Assembly: GCA_942159475.1 (NCBI GenBank)
Contig: OW804096.1
Span: 140,171,442 to 140,235,441 of the forward strand
Reading direction: 5' to 3'
Length of the DNA stretch: 64,000 bases
Origin: Sthenelais limicola
Taxonomy: Eukaryota; Annelida; Polychaeta; Phyllodocida; Sigalionidae
Position numbers and translations under genes: made by a program. Every line of letters begins with the position of its first letter. Position 1 is the first letter of the stretch. The notes under the pieces were generated by a model. That model worked only from the letters and a program-made list of their open reading frames with translations. It was not told the origin of the DNA and ran no database searches. This document shows positions 1-26,340 of the stretch, one piece after another.

Positions 1-127
1 ATTGTATTCATTCGATAAATCTGTCTGGCTATGTTAAACTATATTTTGAAGCTCATTTTTGTCTTAAATTTGGGTTATTTGAGAGGATTGGTGAGGGCCA
101 ATTGTACGTTTTCTGAAGATCTTACCC
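1..127 (+). repeat. family-A MITE, 3' part cut by window edge
   Basis: Matches the right half of family A (ATTTGGGTTATTTGAGAGG..., then CTGAAGATCTTACCC). The left part lies outside the window. Confidence 0.7.
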
Positions 128-263
128 TCTAAGGTGTTTCATGAGATACATAATTTGGGGTGTTTGTTATTAAGGCCCATATCCCCTGCTACGGCCGGCC
201 GCCCAACTATAATACTTCACCATTGTGTTTGTCATTCATCGGTTATGGACCAAGAGTACTTTA

Positions 264-497
264 GTGTCAGATTTTCATGAATGTACATTTGACAGCTGTA
301 CACATTTAGTAAAATCTGCTAAATTAGGATGTGATTTAGTCAATACTAGGTACATTTGAGTATATTCGACATTGCCCTGATTCTAGCAATCTGTTTGGTT
401 AGGTTGAAATGTATTTTGAACTTTATTTTCGTCTGAAATTTGAGTTATTTCAAAGGATTGGTGAAGGTGAATTGCAGATTTTCTGGCGACTTCACCC
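264..497 (+). repeat. family-A MITE
   Basis: Diverged full-length copy starting GTGTCAGATTTTC and ending TTCACCC, flanked on both sides by TTTA (260-263 and 498-501), which looks like a 4-bp target-site duplication. Confidence 0.75.
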
Positions 498-501
498 TTT
501 A

Positions 502-1127
502 GCAGATGTGGTAATGGACACCGCACTTATTATGTTTTCTAGGCCACATGCCCGATATATCATATATAGATTTCTTTGCTACACAGTTACGGTCTACTTC
601 TAGGTTGTATCACAAGGATGAGATGTAATGCTACTCTGCTACAGAAAACCTGGGGTATTTCTCTTCTAGAAATCATATAAGGTTTAAGATCAAGGACGGA
701 AAAAAAAGGTAAAACTCATTGACAATTCATTGTACATTGTAATATAAGAACTCTAACTAGGTTATACAATGTTGTGCAGAATGAATGCAGGGATATAATG
801 TAATGACCGTTACATCAGCTGGTATCAGGCTGACAAGATAATGGAGAACAATTTTCATAGAGAAATCCTATTTTCTAAATTGTAACTATATTCCAGTGGA
901 GTATATGCGATATCTGTAAATTATTATGTTAGTTTCTAGATAACATGAAACAAAGGGGAATAAAGATAATTATATAAACTTACTCTTTGGTTTATGATAG
1001 ACCTTGAATATGTATCTAGTTGCGCTGATGCACTTTACCTTCTCCCCGCTACTGATTGGCTAAAAATAGGAGTTTTGTTACAAGAAAAATAAGTCTAATA
1101 GTTTTAATGAATAGATATATTTCCCAG
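502..1127. other. no gene seen upstream of ABCC
   Basis: AT-rich sequence between a family-A MITE and the first recognised ABCC exon. No promoter motif I would defend; a 5' UTR exon could lie here. Confidence 0.3.
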
Positions 1128-18055
<16,928 letters not shown>

Positions 18056-18097
18056 TGCCTGAAGGATTTGCCAGCTGCTTCAACCCATACTTCTAAT

Positions 18098-18445
18098 AAT
18101 AGGGGATCTGCATAGCCGCCATTTGGATTCTTGATTCGCATGGAAATAAGGGACTAATGGTACAGTCTAAAATCTATAGAAATGATGTAATGTTCAGCAT
18201 GGAATATTTATCAATGCTCTATTGTCAATATCCATGTGTTATATATAGTTCCATAACACAAGTTCCCATGTTTCCCATCATGCATTTGTTTTTTATCGAT
18301 GATTATACAAGCTCTGAAATTGGCAAACAGATTCTAGCAATTTTCGATAAAATATCGTCAAATATTTGTATATCAGATTTCAACAGAATCCATCCCAAGA
18401 TGCACTGTAACAGACATGCGCAGTGGCACATGCAAATCCTCTATT
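18098..18445 (+). repeat. family-C MITE, full length, in ABCC 3' UTR region
   Basis: About 348 bp, starting AATAGGGGATCTGCATAG and ending GCAAATCCTCTATT, so the ends are inverted repeats. The termini of the family carry the octamer ATTTGCAT or its complement. It starts 43 bases after the ABCC stop codon. Confidence 0.75.
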
Positions 18446-19009
18446 GTAGAATTGAAGCAGAATCTGATAATTTGGTTATGCGGATATATATATAGTGAAT
18501 CTAGCATTCCCACTTCTTATTATATATTGTAACTTAAAAGAAACATTAGAGCTGAAATTGTTTTCTGTGATACTAATCACCATTAAGGCAATATCATATT
18601 TACGCTCTTTGATAATATTGAATAGGCCTAATGCCATTTACATGTGGATTGTGTCAGATCAATATGATTAGTGGAAACATTGTCATTTGTATTGTTGGAA
18701 TAAATCTGTTTGATTAAATGAGTTGGACATAATAGTGTTGTAGGAAGAATTTCATAATTTGGTTAGGGGGACTGGCACCTGTTTAATAACTGGTACCGGA
18801 GCAAAGCGAAATAGCAGAATAATGATAATCCGTTATTCCTGTTTCATAACTCTGAGCGGAACAGATATCCGCTATTCTGCCACTAAGTTATGTTTTCCGG
18901 AATTTAAAAGGGAGTCCGCAAATAAATAATTCCTGATATCAAGTTAAATAATAGCAGATAAACACTTTTGGTTATATGTAATGTGTTACAGCAAAATAAG
19001 TCACAAAAT
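18446..19009. other. gene-free, no clear element
   Basis: AT-rich. Only a weak inverted pair was seen around AATAGCAGAATA (about 18810) and its rough complement (about 18875-18890). Confidence 0.25.
18699..18704 (+). promoter_or_regulatory. candidate poly(A) signal of the ABCC gene
   Basis: AATAAA lies about 645 bases after the ABCC stop codon, downstream of the family-C MITE. If it is used, the whole MITE is part of the 3' UTR. It is a candidate only, because single hexamers are common in AT-rich DNA. Confidence 0.3.
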
Positions 19010-19228
19010 CCATTTTTTTGCGAAGTTACTAAAACGATGACCTTTGAAACACAAGGATATATTTAATACATTGTCTTGAAATATTTTGGTACATATAATT
19101 CACATGATTGAAAGCGCTAAACCACCTAAAATGGAGAATATTCCAAGAAAGAAATCTTGTGGATAAATCAGTTTGGAAAGTCTGATTTTTGCGACCCGTG
19201 ACTCCTTTTTTTGGAACACATCACATTT
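19010..19228 (-). repeat. family-B MITE fragment
   Basis: Retains the AACGATGACCTTTGAAAC...TACATTGTC interior and the TGCGACCCGTGACTCC...GGAACACATCACA terminus of family B. Confidence 0.6.
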
Positions 19229-19961
19229 GTGAACTCAATCCAGTGCTGCCTCCTAGCCTCAGGAGGGGCACTCACCTGAGTAGAGCTGACAGGTCCATTA
19301 TTTTGATTTTAAATATGTTTATTCAGCAGAGTGAAATTATGCAGTTACACACTATTCTCATTCGAGGCTGATATGGATAGAACAATCTTACAAAAACAAT
19401 TTCATCTATACAATTTTAAAGAAAAAATATATCGTTCGAAATTTGGCAAAGGAACGATTATCATACTAAATCACAAAGTATAAACACAATAAAACTGTCA
19501 GCCGGGCAGCATCCTATTTCTACAATCCGAGGAGCTTCATTTGAGTTATATCGAGGACAATATACAAAGTATCATTCAAAGAAGGAAGTCAAGCACGACT
19601 GAAAGGGCCACTCACCCAAAAAATCCCATCAGGTAACAAAATAACAGGAGACACATAGGTGGATATCATACCGTCCTCACAGAAAATTATCTGGATCAGG
19701 TATTACCCATACATTCTGGCTGTTTGAGAAGGCATTTATAATATACAAAGTTTTTTAATCTGATTTTTAAAGAAGGTCGGGTCGTTCGCAACCTTAATTT
19801 CTCTAGGAAGAGAGTTCCAGAAACTCAGAATTCTGCCAAAGAGACTCCTTCTGCCAGGCACACTTTAATATGATATAATTATAAACAAGCACTTATTAGG
19901 ATTTCCTGAATGTTAACATCATTCGAATCTGCCTGATATCATGTTCAATATAGGCCTATAT
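19229..19961. other. gene-free, unidentified
   Basis: AT-rich intergenic DNA. GGTCGTTCGCAACCTTAATT at about 19786 and the following AGGAAGAGAGTTCCAGAAAC resemble the conserved end of some retroelement ORFs, but no frame is open. Confidence 0.2.
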
Positions 19962-20062
19962 ATTTGCGACTTAAGACTCACTTTTGTTTGACACATGACA
20001 TATATTTTGAACTTTATTTCCGTCTGAAATGTGGGTTATTTGAGAGGATTGGTGAAGGTGAA
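19962..20062. repeat. family-B end joined to family-A fragment
   Basis: TTTGCGACTTAAGACTCAC...GACACATGACA (family-B terminus) runs directly into the ATTTTGAACTTTATTTCCGT...GATTGGTGAAGGTGAA segment of family A. Confidence 0.55.
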
Positions 20063-20226
20063 TACAGGACCAGCAACACAAAGCTGCTTGCTGGTCCGGG
20101 ACATGACTCTTTCTCCAACCAACTTGTGGGGGCGCCACTGCACGCAGGCACATGCATCTGCCGCAAAAATTTAATACTAGATGGCGCCACATCCCGTGCA
20201 CCAAGTAGAATCTTAGGGGGTCATTT

Positions 20227-20450
20227 GGGTCAGATTTTCGACAAATGTACAATTCAACTTCGCCAATCTTCTCAAATAAACCAAATTTCAGACGACAATA
20301 AAGTCTAGAATACAGTTCAACCTAATCAAACAGATTGCTAGAATCAATGCAGTGCCGAATATACTCGAATTTACCCAATAATGGCCAAATTGCAGCCTAA
20401 TTTAGCAGAATTAACTAAATGTGTACAGCTGCCAATAGTACATTTTCTGA
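20227..20450 (-). repeat. family-A MITE, 3' terminus cut at the LINE junction
   Basis: Starts GGGTCAGATTTTCGAC and follows the family to ACATTTTCTGA, where the match stops. The last ~13 bases of the terminal repeat are missing and LINE sequence follows. Confidence 0.7.
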
Positions 20451-20509
20451 TATCTCCAGCTAAGGGAGGTTTTCAAGTTCTCTGTTGTTGTTACAATAAT
20501 AATAAGCAC

Positions 20510-21391
20510 ATGTTATACAAGAAGGCCTACAGAGTCAATTGGAAACAAGATTCCCCAATTAAAGTAGAGTTTTTCGCGGCCTTAGATGCGGACAAAGTGT
20601 GGGAACTAAGACCCAGACAGAAAAAGACCACCCTAAAAGAAGAGGGAATGGAAGTAACAGAGAAGGAAGAAAGAGGCTTTGGCATCAAAAGGGACACACC
20701 GTTAATCCTCCGCCAACGATACAACAGAGTCAAAATGATCGCAGATGCAGCTGACAAGAAAGGGTTCGAACATAAAATTATCAGAGGAGGAATAATAATC
20801 AACAGAGTGACATATAGACACGACCAATTAGAAGGTGTACCCACTGAACTCCTTCTCTCTCAGCTAAGCAAAAGAGAAGATGAGAACACGGTTGTATTCT
20901 TTACTTGCAACAGCCCTCTTTCAAACCACTATAGGGCTCCTTTTGCTATCGATCAGCACAGGTTTGAAAACGTGGAGCAATACTTATTCTACAGGAGAGC
21001 TAAAATAGCAGAAGATCCGGATAAACCTGCCATGGCCCTCAAAACCCTAGACCCAGTCGAATGCAAAAAATTCATGGGAGCTCTAACTGCCAACGTGGAT
21101 ATATGGGAACAACACAGGTTAGAAATAGTAACAAGAGCATGCAAGGCCAAGGCTAAATATCACAAACAAGTGAGAGACTTCCTAAGGTTAACAGGAGATC
21201 GTAAAATCGGGGAAGCTTCCAACAATAGAGAATGGGGCATTGGTATGGGGTTAAATAACCCTGAAGTGCTCAACACAACCCTGTGGCCCTCACAAGGAAA
21301 TATTATGGGCAAAGCCTGGATGGCCGTCAGGCAGAAGTTAAGCAGAAGTGAAAAAGATCTGATGCAGGAAGATGCCGAGGATTCCGAGTAA
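20510..21391 (+). CDS. LINE ORF1 protein with C-terminal NADAR (YbiA-like) domain
   Basis: The open frame runs from 20381, but its first ~24 residues come from the adjoining MITE, so I start at the ATG at 20510 (293 residues). The N-terminal ~125 residues are basic and charged; they include a short block, IIRGGIIINRVTYRHDQL, that I cannot assign to a family. Residues ~129-277 match the NADAR/DUF1768 fold: FFTCNSPLSNHYRAPFAID, then FENVEQYLFYRRAKIAED, a KTLDPVECKK helix, TGDRKIGEAS, NREWGIGMG, and NIMGKAWMAVRQKL. The conserved glutamate of VEQY (residue 156 from this start), EAS and WGIG are all intact. Known members are N-glycosidases of riboflavin intermediates (YbiA/RibX) and guanine-ADP-ribose hydrolases (DarT-NADAR). 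I see no esterase, PHD finger, CCHC knuckle or typical L1 coiled coil. Its role in the element is unknown. Confidence 0.85.
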   Translation: MLYKKAYRVNWKQDSPIKVEFFAALDADKVWELRPRQKKTTLKEEGMEVTEKEERGFGIKRDTPLILRQRYNRVKMIADAADKKGFEHKIIRGGIIINRVTYRHDQLEGVPTELLLSQLSKREDENTVVFFTCNSPLSNHYRAPFAIDQHRFENVEQYLFYRRAKIAEDPDKPAMALKTLDPVECKKFMGALTANVDIWEQHRLEIVTRACKAKAKYHKQVRDFLRLTGDRKIGEASNNREWGIGMGLNNPEVLNTTLWPSQGNIMGKAWMAVRQKLSRSEKDLMQEDAEDSE

Positions 21392-21434
21392 TATGCCTGT
21401 CATAAAATGAACAAGATGTCTTCCAACCATCGAA

Positions 21435-24359
21435 ATGGAAGGTAAATGGGCAGATAACAACAAAACTTCCCTAAGGCTAGTCTCGCTAAATATAAATGGT
21501 TTTAATAATTCCTTGAAGAGAAAACATATATTAGATGAATATAGACAATGGCCTAATACGATCGTGGCCTTGCAAGAGACACATTCCAAACCTACCATAG
21601 AAAAGATCTGGAACACTCAATGGCCAGGCGAAATAAAATATTCGCATGGAACATCCGCCTCAAGAGGAGTATTACTATTGGTATCTAAAGATTTAAAAAA
21701 TAAAATAACAAATGAGGGTAAGGACAGTGACGGTAGATGGCAGTATATAATAATTACCTGTGAAAAAGTGAAAATGTGTATAATGAATGTATACGCGCCA
21801 ACAGCAGACTGCCCCAAAGACCAAAAAACCCTGTGGAAAGAGCTATCAAAATGTATGGATAAATTGAAATATGACCAGTGTGTAATAATGGGTGACTTTA
21901 ATGTTGATCTGTCTAACAAAAAAACCTCTAAAGTAAGCAAAGAGCTGTCTTATTTTGTAATCGAACAAGACCTGTCCGATATAATAGCAGAGAGAGAAAA
22001 TGGTAACCCCCCTCATACGTGGGAAAGAAATGAGCAGGAATCTCGTATAGATTATATTTTTATATCTAAAAATTTGATAAGCAAGGTGGAGTTAAATGAA
22101 ACAAATTCTACCCCTCACTCAGATCATAAAGAAACAAGAATAATGCTTCATACGGGTGCTCAAGGTAGGGGTAGAGGGTATTGGAAAATGAATTCGGCCC
22201 TCCTAGAAAATGATCGCTTTATTGCCAAAATTGAAGAGTTGTGTAGAAATGCTGTAAATGATAATCTTAACCCCAAATTAACGTGGGAATTCTTCAAATT
22301 AAAAGTTAGGGAAGAGGCCATAGCAATATCTAGCCAAATGGCGAAAGAAAGAAGAAAAAGTGTACTAGATAGAAATAACAGATTGAATGTTCTCGATAGA
22401 AAAAAAAGGCTTAATATTGAAGAACGGCATGAAAAAAATGAGCTACTTAAGCAAGCTAGAGAATATGATTTAAATAAGGCAGAAGGAGCCCTAATAAGGT
22501 CCAAAGCCAAATGGGCAGTTGAAGGAGAAAGACCTTCTAAGTTCTTTTGCGCCCTTGAAAAATACAGAGGAGAAAAAAAAGTTATAAACACCTTAAACAT
22601 CGATGGTAAATTATCCGATTGTCCCAAGAAAATACTCGAGGAAGGTCATAATTTCTATTCTGAACTGTATTCTAGTAAATGTGTCAACCGCAATGTGGCG
22701 GACGATTTTACAAATCGACAGCAATTTGTCCAGTTAGATGAGACTGATAATGGAATATTATGTGAAGAAATAACAGAGCCTGAAGTTGAAAAAATTGTAA
22801 AACAAATGAAGAAAAACAAATCACCTGGTTGCGATGGTTTTACTGTGGAGTTTTTCCAGAAATTTTGGTACACCATAAATGATATGTTCATGAATATGCT
22901 TCATCAATGCTTGGGAGAGGGAGAAATGACAGAGAACCAAAAACGTGGCATAATTAGTGTTATTCCAAAGAAAGGGAACGACCCCTCTTACATAAAAAAT
23001 TGGAGACCCATCACCTTACTCAATGTCGATTATAAAATTATATCAAAAACAATAGCCTCAAGGTTAAATCTCTTTCTCCCAAGCATAATACATGAGGACC
23101 AACTTGGCTTTGTGAAGGGAAGGTTCATTGGAACCGCTATTCGAAAAATCGATGACATTATTTCTTATCTTGAACACGAAAAAGAGAGTGGTATCATTGC
23201 ATCTCTAGATTTTACCAAAGCCTACGATTCCATAGAGTGGACCTTTTTAAGGAAAGCAATGGAAGCACACAACATTAGCGATTTATTCATAGGTTGGATA
23301 GAAACTCTTTTTAAAGGTTCCAAGGCGACTTTCATGAACAATGGATTCTCTTCTCAATGGTTCTCGGTGAACAGAGGGATGAAACAGGGTGACCCCCTAT
23401 CATCCTCTCTGTTCACCATCGTTATTGAAAAACTTGCTGAAAATATTAGGAAAAATAATGATATACTGGGGATAAATCTTGCGGATTCTCAAACTAAAAT
23501 CACCCAATTTGCGGATGATATTACAATTTCTGTGAAGGACGAAAAGTCCTTATTATGCGCTATTGAATGTGTAGAATCCTTTTCCCTAGCCTCAGGCCTT
23601 TGCCTGAATAAGACCAAATCTAATGGTTTCCTAATAGGAGAAATAAGTGTAACAAGTGAAAAAGTAAAAGAAATTAAGTGGGTCAGCTCGATGAAAATCT
23701 TGGGAGTTACTTTACTATACCCAAGAAATGAAAAAGAACTTAGAAAAATAAACAGCGACGATATTATAGTAAAGGTGAGAAATGTTATAGCTCAATGGAA
23801 GTGTAGATCTCTAACCATGAAGGGACGAATTCTTGTCTGCAACGTGTTTTTATTACCCTTGTTTCAACATTCGCTGTCATGTATATCCTTTGATAAAGCC
23901 GTGTTACAAGAAATTAATGAAATAATGCTCAACTTTGTATGGAAAAATGGATCGCATAGAATTGGTGTGGCCTTTTTGGCCCAGAAAAGTGATAATGGAG
24001 GATTAGGTTTACGCTTAATAAATGAGATATATGAGGCCAATAGAATAATGTGGGTGAAAAGAATCATGCATGGAGGTAACAGCACGTGGTACAAGTCCCT
24101 AGAAGCCTTTCATGGTAGAAAAGTGGATAATATACTATTATCTAGATACAAACCAACCAATGCTTTGAACGAATTCTATGCCGACCTATTCAGATTGTGG
24201 AATAGACATTATTACAAGCACGAGCCTACAGAGCCTGCTCAGTTGTTCAAAGAAAGACTATGGTGTAATAGATTTATAAAAGACAAAAAGCAGATGATAT
24301 ATTATAAGAGTTGGGAGTTGGGAGTTGGGTTGATTTTTATGTTAATGGTACCGCCTTAA
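21435..24359 (+). CDS. LINE ORF2: AP endonuclease and reverse transcriptase
   Basis: The start ATG follows the ORF1 stop by 43 bases. Endonuclease residues 14-235: LNING (N19), QETH (E48), NVYAPTAD, GDFNVD (D154, N156), SRIDYIF, SDHK (D230, H231). Reverse transcriptase residues ~430-760: KKNKSPGCDGF, NWRPITLLNVDYKI, QLGFVKGRF, SLDFTKAYDS (D592), RGMKQGDPLS, QFADDITI (D694, D695). These motifs place it in the L1/Tx1 group; the residues for nicking and polymerisation are all present. The frame leaves the family alignment at about 24310 and stops at 24359 (MLMVPP), because of a tandem duplication; the rest continues in the frame of the next entry. Expected role: target-primed reverse transcription in the nucleus. 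Confidence 0.93.
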   Translation: MEGKWADNNKTSLRLVSLNINGFNNSLKRKHILDEYRQWPNTIVALQETHSKPTIEKIWNTQWPGEIKYSHGTSASRGVLLLVSKDLKNKITNEGKDSDGRWQYIIITCEKVKMCIMNVYAPTADCPKDQKTLWKELSKCMDKLKYDQCVIMGDFNVDLSNKKTSKVSKELSYFVIEQDLSDIIAERENGNPPHTWERNEQESRIDYIFISKNLISKVELNETNSTPHSDHKETRIMLHTGAQGRGRGYWKMNSALLENDRFIAKIEELCRNAVNDNLNPKLTWEFFKLKVREEAIAISSQMAKERRKSVLDRNNRLNVLDRKKRLNIEERHEKNELLKQAREYDLNKAEGALIRSKAKWAVEGERPSKFFCALEKYRGEKKVINTLNIDGKLSDCPKKILEEGHNFYSELYSSKCVNRNVADDFTNRQQFVQLDETDNGILCEEITEPEVEKIVKQMKKNKSPGCDGFTVEFFQKFWYTINDMFMNMLHQCLGEGEMTENQKRGIISVIPKKGNDPSYIKNWRPITLLNVDYKIISKTIASRLNLFLPSIIHEDQLGFVKGRFIGTAIRKIDDIISYLEHEKESGIIASLDFTKAYDSIEWTFLRKAMEAHNISDLFIGWIETLFKGSKATFMNNGFSSQWFSVNRGMKQGDPLSSSLFTIVIEKLAENIRKNNDILGINLADSQTKITQFADDITISVKDEKSLLCAIECVESFSLASGLCLNKTKSNGFLIGEISVTSEKVKEIKWVSSMKILGVTLLYPRNEKELRKINSDDIIVKVRNVIAQWKCRSLTMKGRILVCNVFLLPLFQHSLSCISFDKAVLQEINEIMLNFVWKNGSHRIGVAFLAQKSDNGGLGLRLINEIYEANRIMWVKRIMHGGNSTWYKSLEAFHGRKVDNILLSRYKPTNALNEFYADLFRLWNRHYYKHEPTEPAQLFKERLWCNRFIKDKKQMIYYKSWELGVGLIFMLMVPP

Positions 24360-25060
24360 ACCTCATAAGCTGCAATGCAAAAAATATATATTGTGAATTA
24401 ATTAAAAAAAGGAAGATGGAGAGAGAAAAGTTTGATGAGTGGCAAAGGTTGTTAGATATGGACGATGACCAATTTGATCAGGTAGACTGGAAAAAATGCT
24501 TTTCGTTACCATATAAAGCCACAACAGAAACTAGATTGCAAGAACTTCAATTCAAGATTCTTCATAAAATAATTACATGTAATGTGCACTTAAAAAATAT
24601 TAGAATCATCAACTCTCCAAGGTGTAACTACTGTAATCTAAAAGATGACATCGTCCATTTCTTTGTCAAATGCAAACTTAATACCAACATATGGCAGAAT
24701 ATTTTGAGATGGATACATGAAGTAGGGTACTTAAATACAAACAAAAGAGGTAAAAACCTTGTGTCTGTGAACAAAGGTAGAATGGTAGTAGTTCTTCAAG
24801 ATATAATGTTTGGTTTTGAAGGAGACGAACAATGTGTAAAAATTATAAATTGGATTGTCCTGCAGGTCAAAGGCATAATACATAAGCAAAGGTTGTTCGA
24901 CCAAGGTAAAATAAATGTATTAAATGTATTTTCCGAGCTCAAAATGAGATGCAATGTAACTCTCTATTCAATTTCAACCTGTTTAGCCCAGAGAGAAAAA
25001 AAGGCAATGTGGAGAAGGCTTAAAGATGACATACAAGAAAAAATCGACAGTCTAAAATAA
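24311..25060 (+). CDS. LINE ORF2 C-terminal part, frameshifted
   Basis: Continuation of ORF2 after the frameshift, ending at TAA 25058-25060. It carries the L1/Tx1 C-terminal signature TRLQELQFKILHKIITCNVHL, followed by a zinc-knuckle-like CNYCNLKDDIVHFFVKC (C-x2-C-x8-H-x4-C) and then a basic tail. It has no start codon of its own; the ORF opens at TTG. It should be read as the broken end of the same protein, not a separate gene. Confidence 0.85.
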   Translation: MGVGSWVDFYVNGTALNLISCNAKNIYCELIKKRKMEREKFDEWQRLLDMDDDQFDQVDWKKCFSLPYKATTETRLQELQFKILHKIITCNVHLKNIRIINSPRCNYCNLKDDIVHFFVKCKLNTNIWQNILRWIHEVGYLNTNKRGKNLVSVNKGRMVVVLQDIMFGFEGDEQCVKIINWIVLQVKGIIHKQRLFDQGKINVLNVFSELKMRCNVTLYSISTCLAQREKKAMWRRLKDDIQEKIDSLK

Positions 25061-25381
25061 CAACTAGAATTGCCTCCAACTGGTGTCTACCCTTGCCTTC
25101 TCCGCAAGGCCCAACCTCGATAGCTCGTTCCATTATATATAAGCCCGAAAATTCCAAAGGTGCTGCCACCTGAGGACAAACGGTGAAAGCGTTTACCCGA
25201 AAGAATCAACACTATCGCCATCTAGCGTTTTATGTTTCACAACTAGCGGACCCACCTCTATGGTGCCAAAAAATAATCGCATGTTGTTTCCTACCTGAAT
25301 TTTCCTTTTATGTACGATTACCCTGCCCATCATATATGTCAATGTCGGAAATAAAATATTTGCAAAAACAAAAAAAAAAAG
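25061..25381 (+). other. LINE 3' UTR and poly(A) tail
   Basis: After the ORF2 stop there is a short UTR with a stem-loop (AAACG at 25178-25182 paired with CGTTT at 25190-25194), an AATAAA-like GGAAATAAAATATT at about 25348, and an A-rich tail broken by single C and G bases. The stem could be the template feature recognised by the element's own RT; that is inference. Confidence 0.6.
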
Positions 25382-25486
25382 CAGTGAACAAGTCCACAGT
25401 CGTTATTGACGAAGTTGATACACTGCTGTAATTAATCAAATTTTAATAATACATTCTTATAATAAAATCGCAAAGTACCCATCCTC

Positions 25487-25712
25487 TGGAATGGCACCCT
25501 CTCTCCCCACACTTCCCCCTCTCCCTCTTTTCCCTCCCCCTCTTCTCTGTCTCTCATACCTGTTTTTCTCTCACAACCCCATCTCCGATCCCCCCCTCCC
25601 CTCTTCCTCATGCTCCCCCTCCCCGCTTTCTCTCCCTCCCCTCTCTCCCTTCCCCTACATCCCCTCCCTCTTCTCTTCCCCCCTCTTCTTTCCCTCCCCC
25701 TCCCCCTGTTGC
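25487..25712. repeat. polypyrimidine tract (C/T on + strand)
   Basis: About 225 bases, almost all C and T on the top strand (CCCTCTCC-type words). It opens spurious proline/serine and arginine/glycine frames on the two strands, which I do not call as genes. It lies about 105 bases after the LINE tail. Confidence 0.8.
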
Positions 25713-26184
25713 TCATGAATCAACCACAAAAAACCACAAAAAAGGAGCTCAGAAATTACCTTGAACCATTTACCCCCCCCCTACCTAGGGCCATAGACCC
25801 CACACCTCATAGGCTGGGCATGCCTGACTCAAAAACTTGGCATCTCTGTAGTTAGGTTTCCCTGGACGTAGTTTGTGGGAAATGACATAGTATCTCATAT
25901 AGGGGCTTTCCCAGGCTATAAATAGAGTGTAGAGATCGCAATTTAAAAAATTGTGACATAAAGAAACCCCTCTTTTCTACCTCTTTTTGTAGAAATCGAT
26001 CTAGCTTTATATTATATGGATATCTAGCGCACATGAGCTGAATTACACAACGATACGTATTCTCACAGATTGAATCACAGACATTACCAATCGTATGTTT
26101 GGCTGTTAGTGAACGGCAAATCGTATATGTATATATATATACTTCGCCAAATATAAACAGATCTCTTGGCATATTATTATGTAT
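25713..26184. other. gene-free
   Basis: Contains a C8 run near 25770 and a short TA-rich stretch near 26130. No supported gene. Confidence 0.3.
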
Positions 26185-26340
26185 GTTGAATTGTTTTATA
26201 CATAACCAGACAGATTTATTGAATGAATACAATACAGATATATACTCATATATACTAGTATTTATCAATTTCCACTCTAATTTAGCAGAATTTGATGGAT
26301 GTGTAGAACTGTATATTGTGCATTTTTTGAAAATCTGACC
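26185..26340 (-). repeat. family-A MITE, partial
   Basis: Second-subfamily sequence (AACCAGACAGATTTATTGAA) running to the terminal CATTTTTTGAAAATCTGACC. The other end is missing. Confidence 0.65.

Larger units (their letters stand above)
20451..25381 (+). mobile_element. L1/Tx1-type non-LTR retrotransposon (LINE) with NADAR ORF1
   Basis: Two-ORF LINE: ORF1 (20510-21391), a 43-base spacer, ORF2 (21435-25060 with one frameshift), a short 3' UTR with a hairpin at 25178-25194 (AAACG...CGTTT), and an A-rich tail at about 25363-25381. ORF2 has an apurinic-type endonuclease followed by reverse transcriptase and no RNase H, with L1/Tx1-style RT motifs. The left edge is set by where homology to the family-A MITE ends. 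No matching target-site duplication was found, so the 5' end may be truncated. A long open frame and only one visible break suggest a fairly young copy. Confidence 0.85.

Noticed and set aside
20381..20509. Extra N-terminal residues of the ORF1 frame beginning MAKLQPNLAE
   Set aside because: These codons are the right end of a family-A MITE that appears in non-coding form at more than ten other places in the window.
24311..25060. A separate gene downstream of the RT ORF
   Set aside because: It is the LINE ORF2 C-terminus in another frame, with no start codon; the 7-bp triplication explains the split.
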